NCBI GenBank assembly: GCA_003260075.1
Contig: QLIY01000319.1
Location: 83,338 to 147,337, forward strand
Length of the DNA stretch: 64,000 nt
Source: Phallusia mammillata
Lineage: Eukaryota > Chordata > Ascidiacea > Phlebobranchia > Ascidiidae
Reading direction: 5' to 3'
Of the stretch, positions 31,474 to 45,378 are shown one piece after another. The notes below the pieces were generated by a model that saw only the letters and a program-made list of their open reading frames with translations, was not told the DNA's origin and searched no databases. Position numbers and translations under genes: made by a program. Positions within the stretch are counted from its first letter, which is position 1, and every line of letters begins with the position of its first letter.

Positions 31474-34400
31474 ACGCCCGCGAAACAGCATGTGCGTCCG
31501 GTGTACGTTTTACAGCCGGAGTAAACGAGCCTTAGGTCTGGCCCGTTTAGCATGTTGACCCAGTCGCAAATCTCAGCCAGTCGCGGCGAAAAAACGCCAG
31601 GCGGGTTTGTCCACGCAGTAAAATCAGCGACGCCCGCTAAGGCTCTTCCTAAAGTGTATGCGCACCTGCTGGTTTTCTCGAGAAACAACTTACCTATTGC
31701 TAAAGCGACCACGACGCTGACCACATTAATAAGCAGTAAAATGGTAGACCTCGCTTGTTTATAGCGACAGTATGATATACTCTACAACGAATCGTGAGTA
31801 ATAAGTAAAAAGGGTCGTTTCTCGATGCTTTTGCCTTATTAGGGTCTTCAGGTATTTATAAGTTATGAGTTTATGTGTGTGATGTCATTGTGTTGGCACG
31901 AAAAAGCAAATGTCACTATAACGGGGTTCTGGACGCATTTGTAAAACTTAAAAAATGTACTTAGGTTTTAGGCGTTGCGTAATATTTTTTTGTAAAACAA
32001 AATTATCCTTCCTTTATGACGCATCTAATTAAATTGCAAACAAAAAAATAAACTAATATATGACGTGAATTTATGCAAACAATACATTAAAAAAATTGCA
32101 AAATTCAATTGCAAAAACATAAAGTAAAAATTTTTCAGCAACCTTTGAAAATCAATTTTAAAGTTTACACTGTTAACACATTTTTAACAAGACTTGACCA
32201 ATCATTATAAGACTCTAAAATAGGAAAAAAATCGCAATCCAACAGAGGTAAACTTGCTAAGAAGTTTTCCTCAGGGCGCGTGGTACAATACGACAACAAA
32301 ACACGGCATGGTACAGACTGTTTAATTGCTCGTATTGTTGTTGCATGCGTTGGTCGGCGGAGAATCTTTGAAGTCGTCGGCAACAGTGTTTAATTTATGT
32401 TCTCCCATTGACAAAACAACCAGTTGCATTGTCCAAGCGGCATCGACAGATCTTCGCCCGTTTGTGACATAATTGCCAGCAGTCGCGCTGCACCCGTCGA
32501 AAATACACCGAATCCCGCTGATACAACTTCCCCCCATACAACTTGCAGTTTTGTAGAGACTTGTGCCTTCGCTAATCGGTGCTGAAACCGCGCATTTGAA
32601 ACTTAAAGCAATAGAGTTTGCCTCGAAAACGCTAGTCACAAATTAAATGGGTAGATTATTTAAAACTTTATTGAAAAGAAAACTTGTATTCGGTTTTGCA
32701 CTGATAATAAGCTTAGTAACAGAAATTGTCAAAACGTTTACGAAAAGTGTTTCGGAAAAAAGTTTTTGGCGGTTGCATTTTATTTTGATAAACTTAAAAG
32801 TTTTAAGAGAATAAAAACCACATTTTTAAATGCTAAGTTCAGTCAAAAAATAAAATATATCCATGTGTAGCAAAATTGATATTTTTGTTTCATTAAATCA
32901 AATTTGTTGAACTAGCAACATAACTTCTTGGAACCAGGCTTTTGGGATTTAAAGCCTAAAACCTTGCCCCAATGCCCTGCTTTTTTATTTTCCCAAAAAA
33001 TATCGATAATCGATAGCTTGTTGTGCCAACCTTTCACACAACATTCTTCCGATTCCATTTTGTGGGTCGTAAAAGTCGTTCGAAGACAAAACATCAAAAG
33101 CAATGTCCCGGTTGGCCTTGAGTATCAAAGAGGGTGCAAAAGGGACAATGAAGCTTTTTACGGGAAGCCGCAAGTTTACCTTCGTGCCAGACGCCTCGTA
33201 GTCAGGCAATGTATCGTTTGACGTCATAATATTGACTCGCTTAAGCTAACATTTTTTATTGCCGTCTTTGCATGCATTTCACCTGTTAGCCTATGGTGGC
33301 GCAAGCAGCCAAAACCATGGAATTTTTTGATGAATGTTATAACTGCACAGTTCTGGTTCATTATAACCGCTAGTATATTATAATGCATCAGGTCGTGCCA
33401 TGTGGCGTAGCGCTTAGGCGTTTTATTATCAAAATATAAGAAAAAATGACAAATAAAGCAAAACGAAACCGAATTACAGGCAGTGTGAGCCCAGAGAGAT
33501 GAATAAGCCCAAAAAACATGGGCCACTAACTCCAATGAAAACTCGAACTATTATGCAATATATGTAACAGCGTTGAAAAGACTATAAATATATAAATGGA
33601 CGATCATCTGTTATTAACTTAACGATGGTTTGATTCAACCGTGAAATGCCAGTATGCAATAATTGGATAAAAAACAGCAAAAAATAAGAAAAAAACGACG
33701 CTGTAACGGAACAAAAGCTGTGTTGACAGATAGGAATATAAAACTAGTCCTAAACGGTGTCAGAAATACAAATAAAAGTAAAATGGCGACTGCTCCAAGG
33801 CTGTTTGATGCACTTTTTAGCTTTAGACTTCAAGCATAACTGTATTTCCAGCCTTTGGCGTACAATTGTGGCTTTATAAAAGTCGGATAAAGAACAGAGA
33901 GGGCAATAAATTAGAAGGAAACCTGGTTTTAGCGTTTCGACATATTGTGGTGTCCTGACAAAAATATTTTTAATGACAGAAGTATTTTAAACCGTTATGC
34001 TTTGTTAAAAATATTCACTTGTATTTTAATTACCAATTTTTCTAAATAATATCCCAATCTTTGTTGTAGTGTATGGGTAAATAACCTGGACCAAATGTTC
34101 AGTCTTTTAACGAGCCTTAACGACTTTTTTTACATAATACAAAGAGAACTTTTTCAAAATCAATACCTCTACTGTTCAGATTAACATACAGCATGTGTCT
34201 TGCCATATGGGAATGCTTGAGCGACAGACTGATTTAGGATAACGCTTTGAATGGGCCTACTTTGTCTGTACTGTTAAATGTTAGGTGTTTTAGGCGTGTA
34301 CAGTCGCACATGCAAAGAGCCTTTAGTCGCCGACCAGTAGCACTTGTAAAAAAAACTGTGCAAAACGCGAGGTTTTCACACAATACACGTTTTCCATCTC

Positions 34401-34474
34401 ATCAACGTGTCCAGCATGCTTGTTCCCACACAATAGGGCTTGACAACCCGTCATGTCAGGAAGTAGTTAAAACG
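27045..34474. other. Gene-poor region between calpain and Hox12
   Basis: I see no recognisable gene. AT-rich DNA alternates with GC-richer islands around 27300-27760, 31490-31760 and 32390-32640. Open frames there (for example 31329-31724 and 32322-32639, minus) lack recognisable domains, and one runs through a poly-C tract. Such islands next to a Hox gene could be regulatory. The right end contains the Hox12 3' UTR. Confidence 0.5.
31430..31472 (+). repeat. C homopolymer, 43 nt
   Basis: Forty-three consecutive C on the + strand, the first of four long runs in 14 kb. Exact length is unreliable in any assembly. Confidence 0.9.
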
Positions 34475-34800
34475 TCAGGGACTAATAAAAGTCAGTTCTC
34501 GGCGTTCGTCGGTCTCTTCGTCGTTCGCTAACTTGTCTTCGTCCTCATCTTCGCCGCCAAGTTCCCCGCGGTTCAACATCCTTTTCTTCTTCATGCGACG
34601 ATTTTGAAACCAAATCTTGACTTGTCGGTCGCTTAAGTTAACCTTATGGGCTATTGCCTCTCGCATTTCCCTGCTGATGAACTCGTTCATAGCGAATTCC
34701 CTTTCCAATTCAGCTAACTGGTACTTGGTGTACGGGCGGCGGCGGCGACGCTGGTGACCGGTGCGGCCGATCGTCGTCATATCAGGGGAGTAATGCTGAG

Positions 34801-34870
<70 letters not shown>

Positions 34871-36605
34871 ATGGTGGTGGTGATATGGCTGGTTGACTAG
34901 GGCCACTGGGTCGTGAGGAGCGACTGAAGAAAATAATATTATGTCACTATTTGTACATTTATGGGCTTGTACACTATGCTTGAGATGTGTTTCCACGTGA
35001 ATTATAATGCGTTCGTTTTTGACGGGGTTTAAACTTTTGCTGGGCCAAAGAGAGCAAATTAAAAGAAATTTTTTGACATTTTTATGAAAAGCACCTACAC
35101 TTGTGCTACTAGAAGTGTGTGTTCCACAAGTTAACTGAAATTATTATGCGTTTTGTGACAAAATTACCATAGTGTCATAGTGAAGGAAGAAGATAGTGAT
35201 TTTTACATTTTGTGCTATGCGTTAGGTGCAACACTCGTATGATATTTGAAATATATTTCCTTAAGTGTTTTCAAAACTGTCACACATCCCCTGGCAAACA
35301 ACAACCCTTTTTGTAAAATATCTGGAGTATCAAAAAAGACATAATACAAAATTACATTTTCAATATCGGACGTCCAAACACAATATTAAAGCATGGGTGC
35401 CCGCCCTTTTATTTATGACTATAGTTTTCGGTAAGGGCCGATTTTATGCGAATTGAAGACATGTTGCTTTATATATGTTTACCAAAGCAATCAGGATTTA
35501 TTACATGACACAATAAAAAACTCTTCAAACCAACCTTGAGAAGAGAACGGCGTAAAATCAGCTGATGGAGCGTGAAGACCGGTTTGGTGGTGATAATGTG
35601 GGTAATAAAAATGGGGGTATTGGTGGATTGGCGCACCGTAGTGGTCCACTGCAAAAAAAACTTATTACTTTTCCGCCAAAATATTCGGCTTCCAGATGAG
35701 AAGTTTGACTTACCAGTTCCGAAGTACAAGCCGTCTGTGGAATGACTGGTAGCAACCGCTGTGGCTTGACTGATCGAGTCAAACTGATGGTATTCGTGGC
35801 TGGCTGGGGTATGTGAAACTGAATACCTTGAATGATCCGTGTTTCCAACATTACCGTACAAACCCTGTGAAGTTATGCGGGATTTTAAATCGTTTGTGTA
35901 GTACCCAGCACCGTGATCTTGCGCCGGTTTGCCGACTGTCGAAAATGCGGGATGGATCGGGCTCGACATGTCGGTCTTGACCGGGATCGGTTGCTGCAAA
36001 ACCCGCCGCGTGATCTCATCGACGCCCGACGTCGGCTGATGTCGGCCATTTTCCTGGTCGCTTTGGCTCACTGAAGCGAGGGACTTGGGCGAGACGCGCA
36101 GCTCCCCTGTTGAATCGGCGCCATCTACAGACTGGGAGTTGCTTACTTTCCGGTGTATTTCCGGAATGTATGAAGGCACGTTCTCGCCAAAGGAAATAGG
36201 TACGGAAGTGTGGTTTTTCCAGGGCTGGTGGGCTTCTGGTTTAATATGCTTCACCTCCCTTTGCAAATGTTGCACCGAAATTTGATCCTTATGACGGGTG
36301 TCGGTTGTTGGCAGAGCCGTGGAATATTTCGGCTGTTCAGACCAGTGGTGAATATCTTCCCCACGTTGGTACTGGTGACTTGCAATGTGTCCTAGCTCAG
36401 CGTCACTAGGAAGCCTTGATCGCCCCAAATACCCATCTGAAGGGGAATATACCTTTGTGGAGTCCATCTGTAAGGGAGGAGGAGCCGAATGTTCAATTGA
36501 AATGATATTTGGGGGCAATGATGGGGCAGGATGAGGGTTCCCGTCGCTGACAACAAAATTCATGTTTAAGTGGTAATTCCCCGTTGAATCGCTTTGCGCT
36601 GTCAT
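34475..36605 (-). CDS. Hox12: Posterior Hox homeodomain transcription factor, Hox12 type
   Basis: Three exons on the minus strand: 35714-36605, 35535-35648 and 34475-34923, with consistent phases, 484 aa. The start is the Met of [11 protein letters not shown]; upstream sequence in the same frame is open but looks like leader. The homeodomain (about 393-452) has [44 protein letters not shown]. This matches vertebrate Hox12 (PYTKxQLAELExEF, NEFIxR, [20 protein letters not shown]) better than Hox11 or Hox13. Exon 2 is rich in His, Tyr and Pro; exon 3 opens with QPYHHHHP followed by 22 Gly from a pure G tract. The C-terminus is acidic (GGEDEDEDK). Posterior/tail patterning is known for ascidian Hox12 and is not deducible here. 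Confidence 0.95.
34802..34868 (-). repeat. 67-nt C/G homopolymer coding polyglycine in Hox12
   Basis: 67 C on the + strand. On the coding strand one G ends the CCG proline codon and the other 66 make 22 GGG glycine codons, after which the homeodomain frame continues correctly. Any length change not divisible by three would destroy the homeodomain. Confidence 0.9.
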
Positions 36606-38709
36606 TGGTGGATACGAGCCACGTGATGAGACACCTTTTATCCGACAAGTTATAATATATAATGTAAACACCTGTAAGTTAAATCATTGGTATATTATGA
36701 TGATTTTAAAATTCTGTTACGCCCTTAAAGAGATATGCGTTTACAATCACTTAGAACGTGTTAAATTCGCACACGCGGCATAAATTCGCCAAAACGATCT
36801 TGTAAAACAGATTTAACACAGTCGTATATTTTAGTTTACGGTGAATCGAGCCCAATAAATCCGACAACAGCTATAGTGATGCGAGCTGTAAACTGCCAAA
36901 TATAAGCAGTTTTTGGCAGAAATATCTTGCCGCGAATGCTGTAATCTGTTGCTACCTGAAAACTATCCGTCGTATATTTTTTATTATAACCGACTTTATT
37001 ACGTCGTTTTGTCACCTGCCCACTCATGCTGCAGTTAATCTGTACAAGCATTAGGACGTTTACTGCTCATAAATATCTCGCAAAGGAACCAATGTCCGAT
37101 CTATTATCGTGGAGCCACTGTATCGACACCTCGTAAAGAGCTATTTAGCTGCATAATAAACTACACTGCTAAGCAAGTATATTCTCTATCTGCCTTCAGT
37201 ACTGCTCCTTCAATGCAAAAAAACTGTTTTCGAATCCATTATTTACGGAGACGCATAACTGACAAGAAATGAGCGACTCTTTGTCGGACCTGTTGCTTAT
37301 GAGTGATGCTGCTTCTGCTGTGCTGCTCATCAGTCAACTGATCATCTCTTTGCCATAAAACGCAAACTACGACGGGTCTCGTATGCCTAGCAGTGCCGTC
37401 AATGATTAGCTTTCTCTCAGGGCGGCTCGCCTGTGATTTATGGCCCAGCATACAAAGGAAAGGACCCAGGAATTAAAGCATTCAAAACAGTTATGACACG
37501 AAACCGCTTGCCTATTGTTTTAGGTTCGATCAGGGTCTACCACCGCCACGGGTCCTCATTTGCCTTTGAATTTCCCACACTGTTACCACCTATTGTTTAC
37601 ACTTGAAAGGGACGCCTACGCTTATAGTGCTTTAGTGATTTAGGAGCTGGCTGCAACCGATACTTTTCAATTGATGACATGAACTGCCAGACATGACATG
37701 TATTTATTATTAATTTACCAACACTATTACATTTCATATCGCTGGACGTGCAGTCAGATGGATATGTTCAACAAACAATTTTTTTTTTGTAGTTTAATCG
37801 TTGGATTGGAAGCTTTGGTCGTTTGGAATTATATGGTCAAGTAAGGGTAAAATTAATTGCATTTGTCTCAAATTGAATTATAGTGCTTTTATAAATTGTA
37901 AATCAATACTGTTAATAGACAAATGATATATTCCTAACTTCCTACTAGCACATGTAATAAAATCTAGTATAGGAAGTCAATAAATAAACAAAACCCACTT
38001 GTCGCACTGAGTGATATACCGTTTTCGGCGTCTTGCATTTTTCCAACACCACGTCAGTTTCCATTACAAAGTGCTGTGTCAAGTTGGAAACGACTTCAGT
38101 GGTCTTCGTGCACGTTCCAGTCCCGCTGAAGACGCGTGATTGAATCCAGTTGAAAAAACATTGGCCATTTTCCAGCTCTGCTTTTAGTTACGTATCAATA
38201 CATTGCGGCATGTGTCGTCTTGTTCATCCACTTGCGCTAGTGTACGATGGAACCCTTCGATACCGCGGCTATGCCCATAGCGGGTATATTTAAGCAACAA
38301 AATTCCAACTACCAAATTTGTTGGCACTTGTTTTGACAAAAAATGCGCTATAAGTTTTTCTAGCCTTAAAGTTTGAACACAGAAAATTTCAACTACTTTT
38401 CGAAGTTTAAAAATTATAATACTCAAACCTGTTTCGAACGGCTTGTTTTGAACGACGGACTGCAAAAAAGCGATTTGGGTAAGAGATTGTCAAAAAATGT
38501 TTTGGGTCAAAAATACGAATGTTGTGGCATAAATGCGGTGTCAAAATTCTTCACGATATCTAACAAATTTTTATTTACTGTAATTTGCCAAATTTGTAAA
38601 TAGCAAAAAGTGTGACTAAATTGTTTTGTGTTCGGGTTTTTCGATTTATTCTCTCGGCGCAGGGCGGCAAGTCAAAGCAATCCACAAGAATGATGTCTTG
38701 TCTGTGCCT

Positions 38710-38710
<1 letters not shown>

Positions 38711-38758
<48 letters not shown>
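38711..38758 (+). repeat. C homopolymer, 48 nt
   Basis: Forty-eight C on the + strand between Hox12 and Hox13. It lies inside a longer open frame that would read it as a proline run. Confidence 0.9.
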
Positions 38759-38856
38759 ACTCCCTAAACGGAGAAGTTGAGTTTGAACGCGCCGGCCTAG
38801 CACTTCGGCATCGGCGCAGCACGAAAGAAAACAGACACGGCATAAATCAAAGCGCC

Positions 38857-39123
38857 ATGACCACTAACCAGCAGAGCTACGGGCCCTGGTTCACAAGCAA
38901 GCACCGTTGGATAGACACAGGTTACCCAGGTCGAGGCTTCAAAGTCGCAGAGTCAGATCAAAACGGAGCGTGTAATTCAAATGCAGGTTTATTGCTTATG
39001 TCCAACTGGTTTGATACTCTAAGCGTGCGAGGCGTTAACACGCAGTTCCCAGGAGTAAGAAAGCACGGCGTCGCTCGCTTCAGTGAAAGTTGGTTTACCT
39101 GTTTCAGTTTCCGAATGACATAA
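38857..39123 (+). CDS. Unexplained 88-aa open frame between Hox12 and Hox13
   Basis: ATG at 38857 to TAA at 39123. The frame stays open upstream through the C run to about 38626. Its base composition is richer in GC than the flanks. The translation begins MTTNQQSYGPWFTSKHRWID and includes LLLMSNWFDTLSVRGVN, which is protein-like but not a family I know. It could be a small gene, an alternative 5' exon of Hox13 (same strand, 3.5 kb upstream), or a chance frame in a GC-rich regulatory island. No conserved domain is visible. Confidence 0.3.
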   Translation: MTTNQQSYGPWFTSKHRWIDTGYPGRGFKVAESDQNGACNSNAGLLLMSNWFDTLSVRGVNTQFPGVRKHGVARFSESWFTCFSFRMT

Positions 39124-42100
39124 ACATGTGCAAACGACTTCAATAAGCAACGAGTCGCTTCCGAAGTCTCGCGCGTTTAACTCCTCGCAATTATGTCGTA
39201 ACAAAGCGGGTGACACGTCATATTACGACAGGTGCCCCGTGCCGTTCCACTGACTGACAAGACGTTAGCGACGGAATGTTTGCGACAAGCAACTCGCTTT
39301 TTTGGCCGCATTATGTGCATGTCTTCAGATGTTCAAACTTAAATTTAACTTGTCGGCCTTGGGGGTTAAGCAAATTGCGTGCTCTTAAACATGCAAAAGA
39401 GTCCACCAATCGCTTTCAAATTATCTGAATCAGTAAATAAAGTCACAGCTTTTTCGAAGTTGGAATTAAGTCGCTTAAAACCAAAAAAAAATGTTTAAAA
39501 TGAATGCAAGGGGCAAATTTGCACATAAATTGGTTGGTTTATTACTACCAGCAAAAAAAACATGCAGCATTATATATTATGTAAGTATATGTATAGAATA
39601 TTTATTAACGAGGCATATGATGACAATATTGCTTTTTTGACACTTGTTGAATTTGTATTTTTCAAACATTTTGATACATCACATTTAAATGATCTTGAAA
39701 TACTATATCTTATTAAAAAAAGTAGAAAATGGCACATTTCGGACTTTCTGGGTATTTGGACGTATGTGTAAACAGTTATCCGGGATTCTAGAATTTATTT
39801 CCTTTTTTACGAGGCAACAATTGATTTGCCGTGTTTTTGTAGCCTTTCCGTGGTTCGTATTGCCAATGCACAAACCCAAACCCCTCCTATTGTTGTTTTA
39901 ACATTCAGCGAAAATTCTATGGCTTCATGTGCGAATTACGGGTTTAAGTTTTACGTAAAACGGTCCATTTGGCTGTTGCATGCTGTCTTAGACTCCCGTT
40001 ACTTGTTATGCAAGCAATTCGGCCAACATAAAAGAACCAGGTTACGTAACATGCTGCTTACAAAGGCATTGTGAATCAAAGGAACTTATATTTGGCACTA
40101 AACTCTATATCAACGGCTTTGTGTATGTATTGTTAAACAGCAAAAAAGTGTAGGACCCAAGAAAAAACACAGACGTAAACGATGGCCAGTCGAGAAATGC
40201 TAGGTTGAAGGGTTACTAATATAAACGTTGGAGTTAACAAACGGTTCTAACGACGACGTCAAACCATAAAAATATGTTATGGTATAATTTTGAGGTGTGG
40301 GTATAGTGTTTGATCTAAAAAATATATGAAATTATTTACCGAGCAAAATAAAAATCAAAGTCATTTTTATTGCTGAAACAGTTTTAAATACACTTAACTA
40401 TAACTAAACCATTTTAGTGCCTAAACCAATATTTTTCATTTTGCCTTAATATCGCGTCACGCAATAAGTCACTTAGCTACTGTGTGACCACATGGCGATA
40501 AAAACGCGAGTAACAGGGTTGCCAAAGGTTATGGGGTACCGTATGAGTTTTATTGCCACAAAAGAGACAAATTAAAGAGGGGCGCTGTTTTTTCGGCAAA
40601 TTGAACACAGCCTTAAGGCTGCTTGAAAGTCAGGTTACAAGAAACAGCCGTCAATGCAAGGCAATAAAGACCCTTAAGTTTAACAGCAAGGTTAACGATA
40701 TGTAGTAGCATCTTATTTCAAGCCAAGGTCGCCATTACAAGTCTTATTGAGCAAAACATGAGGATCACTTACTGATGAAAACGTTAAGTTTAGGAAGTCA
40801 GCAATTTATTAAAGCAAGTTCTGTAGACAATGCTTTGTTAGCTGTTTGGAAATGTTTTCATGTTTAAATCACATTTCATTTTGTGCAGTTTTGGAGTTAC
40901 CTCGAAAATTCAGATTATAAGAATAAAACTGCTCAAAGGCGTAGTTAGATTCTTACATTGCCTGTATGTTTGATATTTAGTTCCTGTTTGGTCCGGGGGT
41001 GCTTTGTGCATCGCTTGCGAACGTATAGAGGTTGATCACAGGAAACCGTAAAAATATCGTTAAAGCGTAGCCTCTCGCCCGAGTCGTAAAGTCGAAAGGG
41101 GGCCGCTAACAGCCAAAGCTTCATCGCACTTGTGCTGTTTACAAAGAAGCTACCTGTGCTACATCTAAACCGGCTACTGTTCCAGTCCACGAAAAAGCTT
41201 AGTTATTAGGTTGTGCGTATGAGGCAGAGTTTCGAAAATCGTTTTTCAAGTTAGTTGGGCAGGTTTACTGTTTTTTCACATCAGTATATAAGAAGACATA
41301 CAGTGAACTTATTTCGATTGAAAACTTGATTAGCCTATCTTACATTAAAAAGCGATATTCTTTTGTTGTAAATTACTAAACGTTTCGCAGCAAACGCTTT
41401 ATGTGAATAAAAGTATCATCAATTAAATAAACAAATATGTAAACAGTGCTCTTATGAGTAGACATATGTTGCACATTTAAGTTTACACGAAAAAAGGTTA
41501 AACTAAACGCACAAGAAAAATAAATATAATTTCGAATTGAGGGTGAGGTGTAGGTATGCACTGCAGTGTGATGTACATAAGCAGCAAAATCGACAGTAAA
41601 AACTATAACGCCGTCAATAGGCCTGGCGTACTACTATTTCAATATAGAGCTTGGCATATAACACGATTAATTTAACAAGGAAGGTCGTATATTTCATGTC
41701 AGCTTAAAATATGTTTTACAGAGTATAAAATTTGTGACGTGGTTTTGCTACACAGTCTTGGTTTAGCTTCTAGTACATTCTTGCAGTAAAAATCCATCGC
41801 GCAACTTTTATATTGGTTCAAGAATTTAGGTGAGAATATTTTGTGCTTTTTATGGCCAATTTAAAGTGTCAATAAACATCTTGAAACAAAACAATATAAT
41901 TTAAGCTAGTGTTAAAAAAATTTGCTAAACATAATTTATTTAGGAATTAAAACAATAAAATTTATATATATACGTTTATTTTATTTTATATCATTGCAGA
42001 TTCACGTTTTTCAATACATCTGTATCTTTTGATAGAAGTCACATTTTCTATCACAAACCCATACTAACATTTTGTACGATTAGACATTGCAGTTTGCATG

Positions 42101-42677
42101 AAACAAATGTTTGGTATAGTTGGCTGCACAGCAGTGTCCAAGACAAAATGTAACGTGACTGTAAAATATATAAGTCCATGCTTAGTTTGAAATCATGTTG
42201 ACTACACTCCTTTCCAATAGAAACTGGTTTCGTTCATAAAATGAAAACCAATTACGTTCTAAGCCTATTATTTAAATTAAAAAAAAAATGTTTCTTTAGT
42301 TGTTTGTTGCATTGTTTTTTTCTCGATCTCGAGGAGCGCTGGGGCCTTTTTTTTAAATATTCTGATACTTCGAGATGTTTGTTTAAAACTCTTTAAAGAA
42401 TTATTTAAACATACTTTTGATAATGAGTAGATATAGGCAGTGAAACACCATTAATGGTCATGCCTAACTTTTTAAACATTCTCTTAGCATCTAAGATTTG
42501 TCTGATTGTCTTCATGCTAATAGTGCCTGAATTTTAGCGAAATGCATTCTTTTTTCATTACAAGTCAAGGACGCTATAATTAATTGTTGTTAATAAATAA
42601 ACGGGTAATTTCAAATATAAACTTTATTTGAAGGATCGAAATATTTTTGAACGAGGAACGACGCGAACCACACAAGC

Positions 42678-45378
42678 ATGGAAGCAACGGTTCAGGGCAC
42701 AGCAGCCTGTGTTTTGCCCCCACATCGACATTACTCAAGCTGGTATGCGCCCCATGGGGCCCATCCTATCGGCCAATCGCCACCGAGCTCATTCCTTCAT
42801 TTCGGAACCGCTGGTCAAGCAAGTCAAATGGTGGCCGCAAACCAATCCACCAATCCAGGCTCTATGTACAACCTTCACCCGGGGCAGTACACCCATTATC
42901 ATCCAGTCGGTGGGGGTAACTCTGGGGGCGCTTCGGCAATGATGCCCCACAGTTTTCATCACCCAAGTACCCCGTTTGCTCCAGGGGGTGGCGGAGTAGG
43001 AGACCCCAACACCCAGCTGGGGCCCATGAATTTTTCAACGATTATGTTCAACATGGACAGAAGCAGTGAGGGTTTGAACAATTTGAATTTTTTTGAAATT
43101 ACGAGAAATAGTCAAAATAATGTTATGTAGTCTAGCAAAACAGGCCTTTCCTACTTCACAAGCTGACTTAACAAATTCTTCATATTTCAGTGATGTCATG
43201 GGCACATATAACCACAACATCCACATGATTAAGATGTTGGTAAATGGCACCCACACCTAAACATCTTTGAGAATTATATTTTTAACTCATTAAAATTACA
43301 AACAAAAGTCAAAAAATTGTGTTCTGTGATTTTAGCAAATCAGACTGTTCTTACTTCCTAAACTGAATAACAAATCCTTCATATCGCTTTAAAAAATTTG
43401 AATCTAATATATTTGGGACAGTTTTCGCCTTCAAATACTAGATAAAATATGTCAAAAAAGCTTTATACCTGCGTTGTAATTTTAGTAATACTTTAGCGAT
43501 AACGTGGGTAATGTCTCTATTTCACAGAGACTAGGTTCCCACACTGTCACAATAAAGGAGCGTATAAAAGTCTATTTCATATTCGGAAATATACTGTGCT
43601 GTTAAATTCTTTACAAAATTTAAGCCGCTTGACCATTTACGGTGGGATTTACATGTTTTATACGAAAAGCGAACCGATGCGACGAATTGTAAAATCGTCT
43701 CTCGTATCTGTGTAGTGAAGTTTTGCGATGGCACAAAAATTTCGCCCATAAACAGCTTTTTGCGAGTCTCCGCAGGCATAAAACACACGCTGTCAAATCT
43801 AAAACATAGACAATAACTTCTTAGGCCTGAAAGTCTATTTTTGAGGTAGCTTCAATATAGTTTTCTACATAGGTTTAAACAATAATGTAGCTTTAAAGTT
43901 TAAGGTTTGTATGAAGTGTCAGTATGAGAAACAGGCATAAGACTTTGTCATAAATTGTTTGGTGATATTGTACCACAAAGTATGCTTGGTTTTGTACTGA
44001 ATTTTCCTAGGTTTATAGGTTTGTTTTTCGTTTCGGCGATATTTCTAGCCTTGTTAAAAGCTTTTTGGAATTTTATGTCTATGAGCAGGCTGTATGAGAT
44101 AGTCTACAATTTTAGTTGCTGTTTGCTAGTTTGCTACAAGCCTATCTAAAAGTTAAAGAACAGAACGAAAACGTGCGTACTTTTCAGTGCATAACACTTT
44201 TGTTGAATAGTATAAATATTACTAAAAAAATGGAATTGGTCATTTGGTGTCAACCCAATTTTGTTAAATTATAGGTAAAGTTCATAAATAATGCAAATGG
44301 CTTCTTTAATTATTTGAAGAGATGAAAAATAAGTTTTTCTAAAATAGATTTGGGACAATTCAATTTTGATTTGAAGCACTTACTTTTAATCTCTACTAAA
44401 TTAAAAGCCGTGTTTGTGTGTTCTGTAAAAGAGTATGATTCTGCAGAAGGGCATGGTTTGGTTGTAATGAAACACAAAAGAATATGCTACCCAAAACATA
44501 TCAGAAAATGACAAATTTTCAGCTAAAAATTGGGAAAATACATGCAGTTGTTATTGGGTGAAACTGTGTTGCCAACGATGCGATGCTGATACAACGGTTG
44601 ACCCCAAAAACGCAATGTAGCCTTTCTAATAGCTTGACTTGGCATAAATTAAAATGTTGGCAAATGGCGCTCACACCTAAAACCCTGTTTCAACATCACG
44701 AGTAATGTATCACTACTTGACAAGAAAATTTGCCGACCCCCCATGAAGGTAGTTATAATTCATGTGCCAAAACGCCTTGCCGCGCTCAATACGACACCAA
44801 CGCAAATTAACACCCCCATTCGAGCTGATGTGAAATTGTCTATGTTGGAGGCGTAACTGATCACCTACAGACATTAAGGTGTCGGTAGGGTTTTATTGGT
44901 AGATAACTGTTACCAGCAACATGGCACTGTTTGCACTGGGCAACTGTAATTGGTGTTCGACAGTGTGCGATCGGTCGACCGGTTAAATGGCTGCGCGGGC
45001 CTTGGGGTATCGTTTTACCGTGGTTCCAACCCTTGGTGGTCAACTGAAGGGTCGTGGCTTGAACAACGGCGCCGACCAAAATTGTGTTTGCCCGTCGACG
45101 TATAATGTGTGTGTAATTGGCTCGATCAGGCCAATGGATCAAAATGCTTCGACGCAAATTCAAATTTTTCAGTTTTGAGGCTCAATTCTGAGCTATGACT
45201 TACTTTGTGTGGGCGCTATACGACCTACAGACCACCTAGTGTATCCCATTGGTAGTCGATGATGTATTGGAGTAACCCGTAATGACCTCAAATGCTATGT
45301 TAAGTACGAATGAATGTAGTTTTAAATCTTTATTTCTATTTTTATAAATATGTTTGTCCTGCTGGAAATTTTGTTGAA

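Larger units (their letters stand above)
36606..42677. other. Hox12/Hox13 head-to-head intergenic region
   Basis: About 6.1 kb between the two start codons, so it should hold both promoters and shared enhancers. It contains a 48-nt C run and a GC-richer open frame (38857-39123), listed separately. The rest is AT-rich with short frames on both strands and no recognised gene. Confidence 0.6.

Noticed and set aside
31329-31724. 131-aa minus-strand frame with a 14-residue Gly run
   Set aside because: It runs through the poly-C tract, has no splice-supported neighbours or known motif, and lies in a GC-rich island where open frames arise by chance.
38575-38843. Minus-strand polyglycine frames at the 38711 C run
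   Set aside because: They are antisense readings of the homopolymer with unrelated flanks in different frames. Unlike Hox12 there is no conserved domain in frame.
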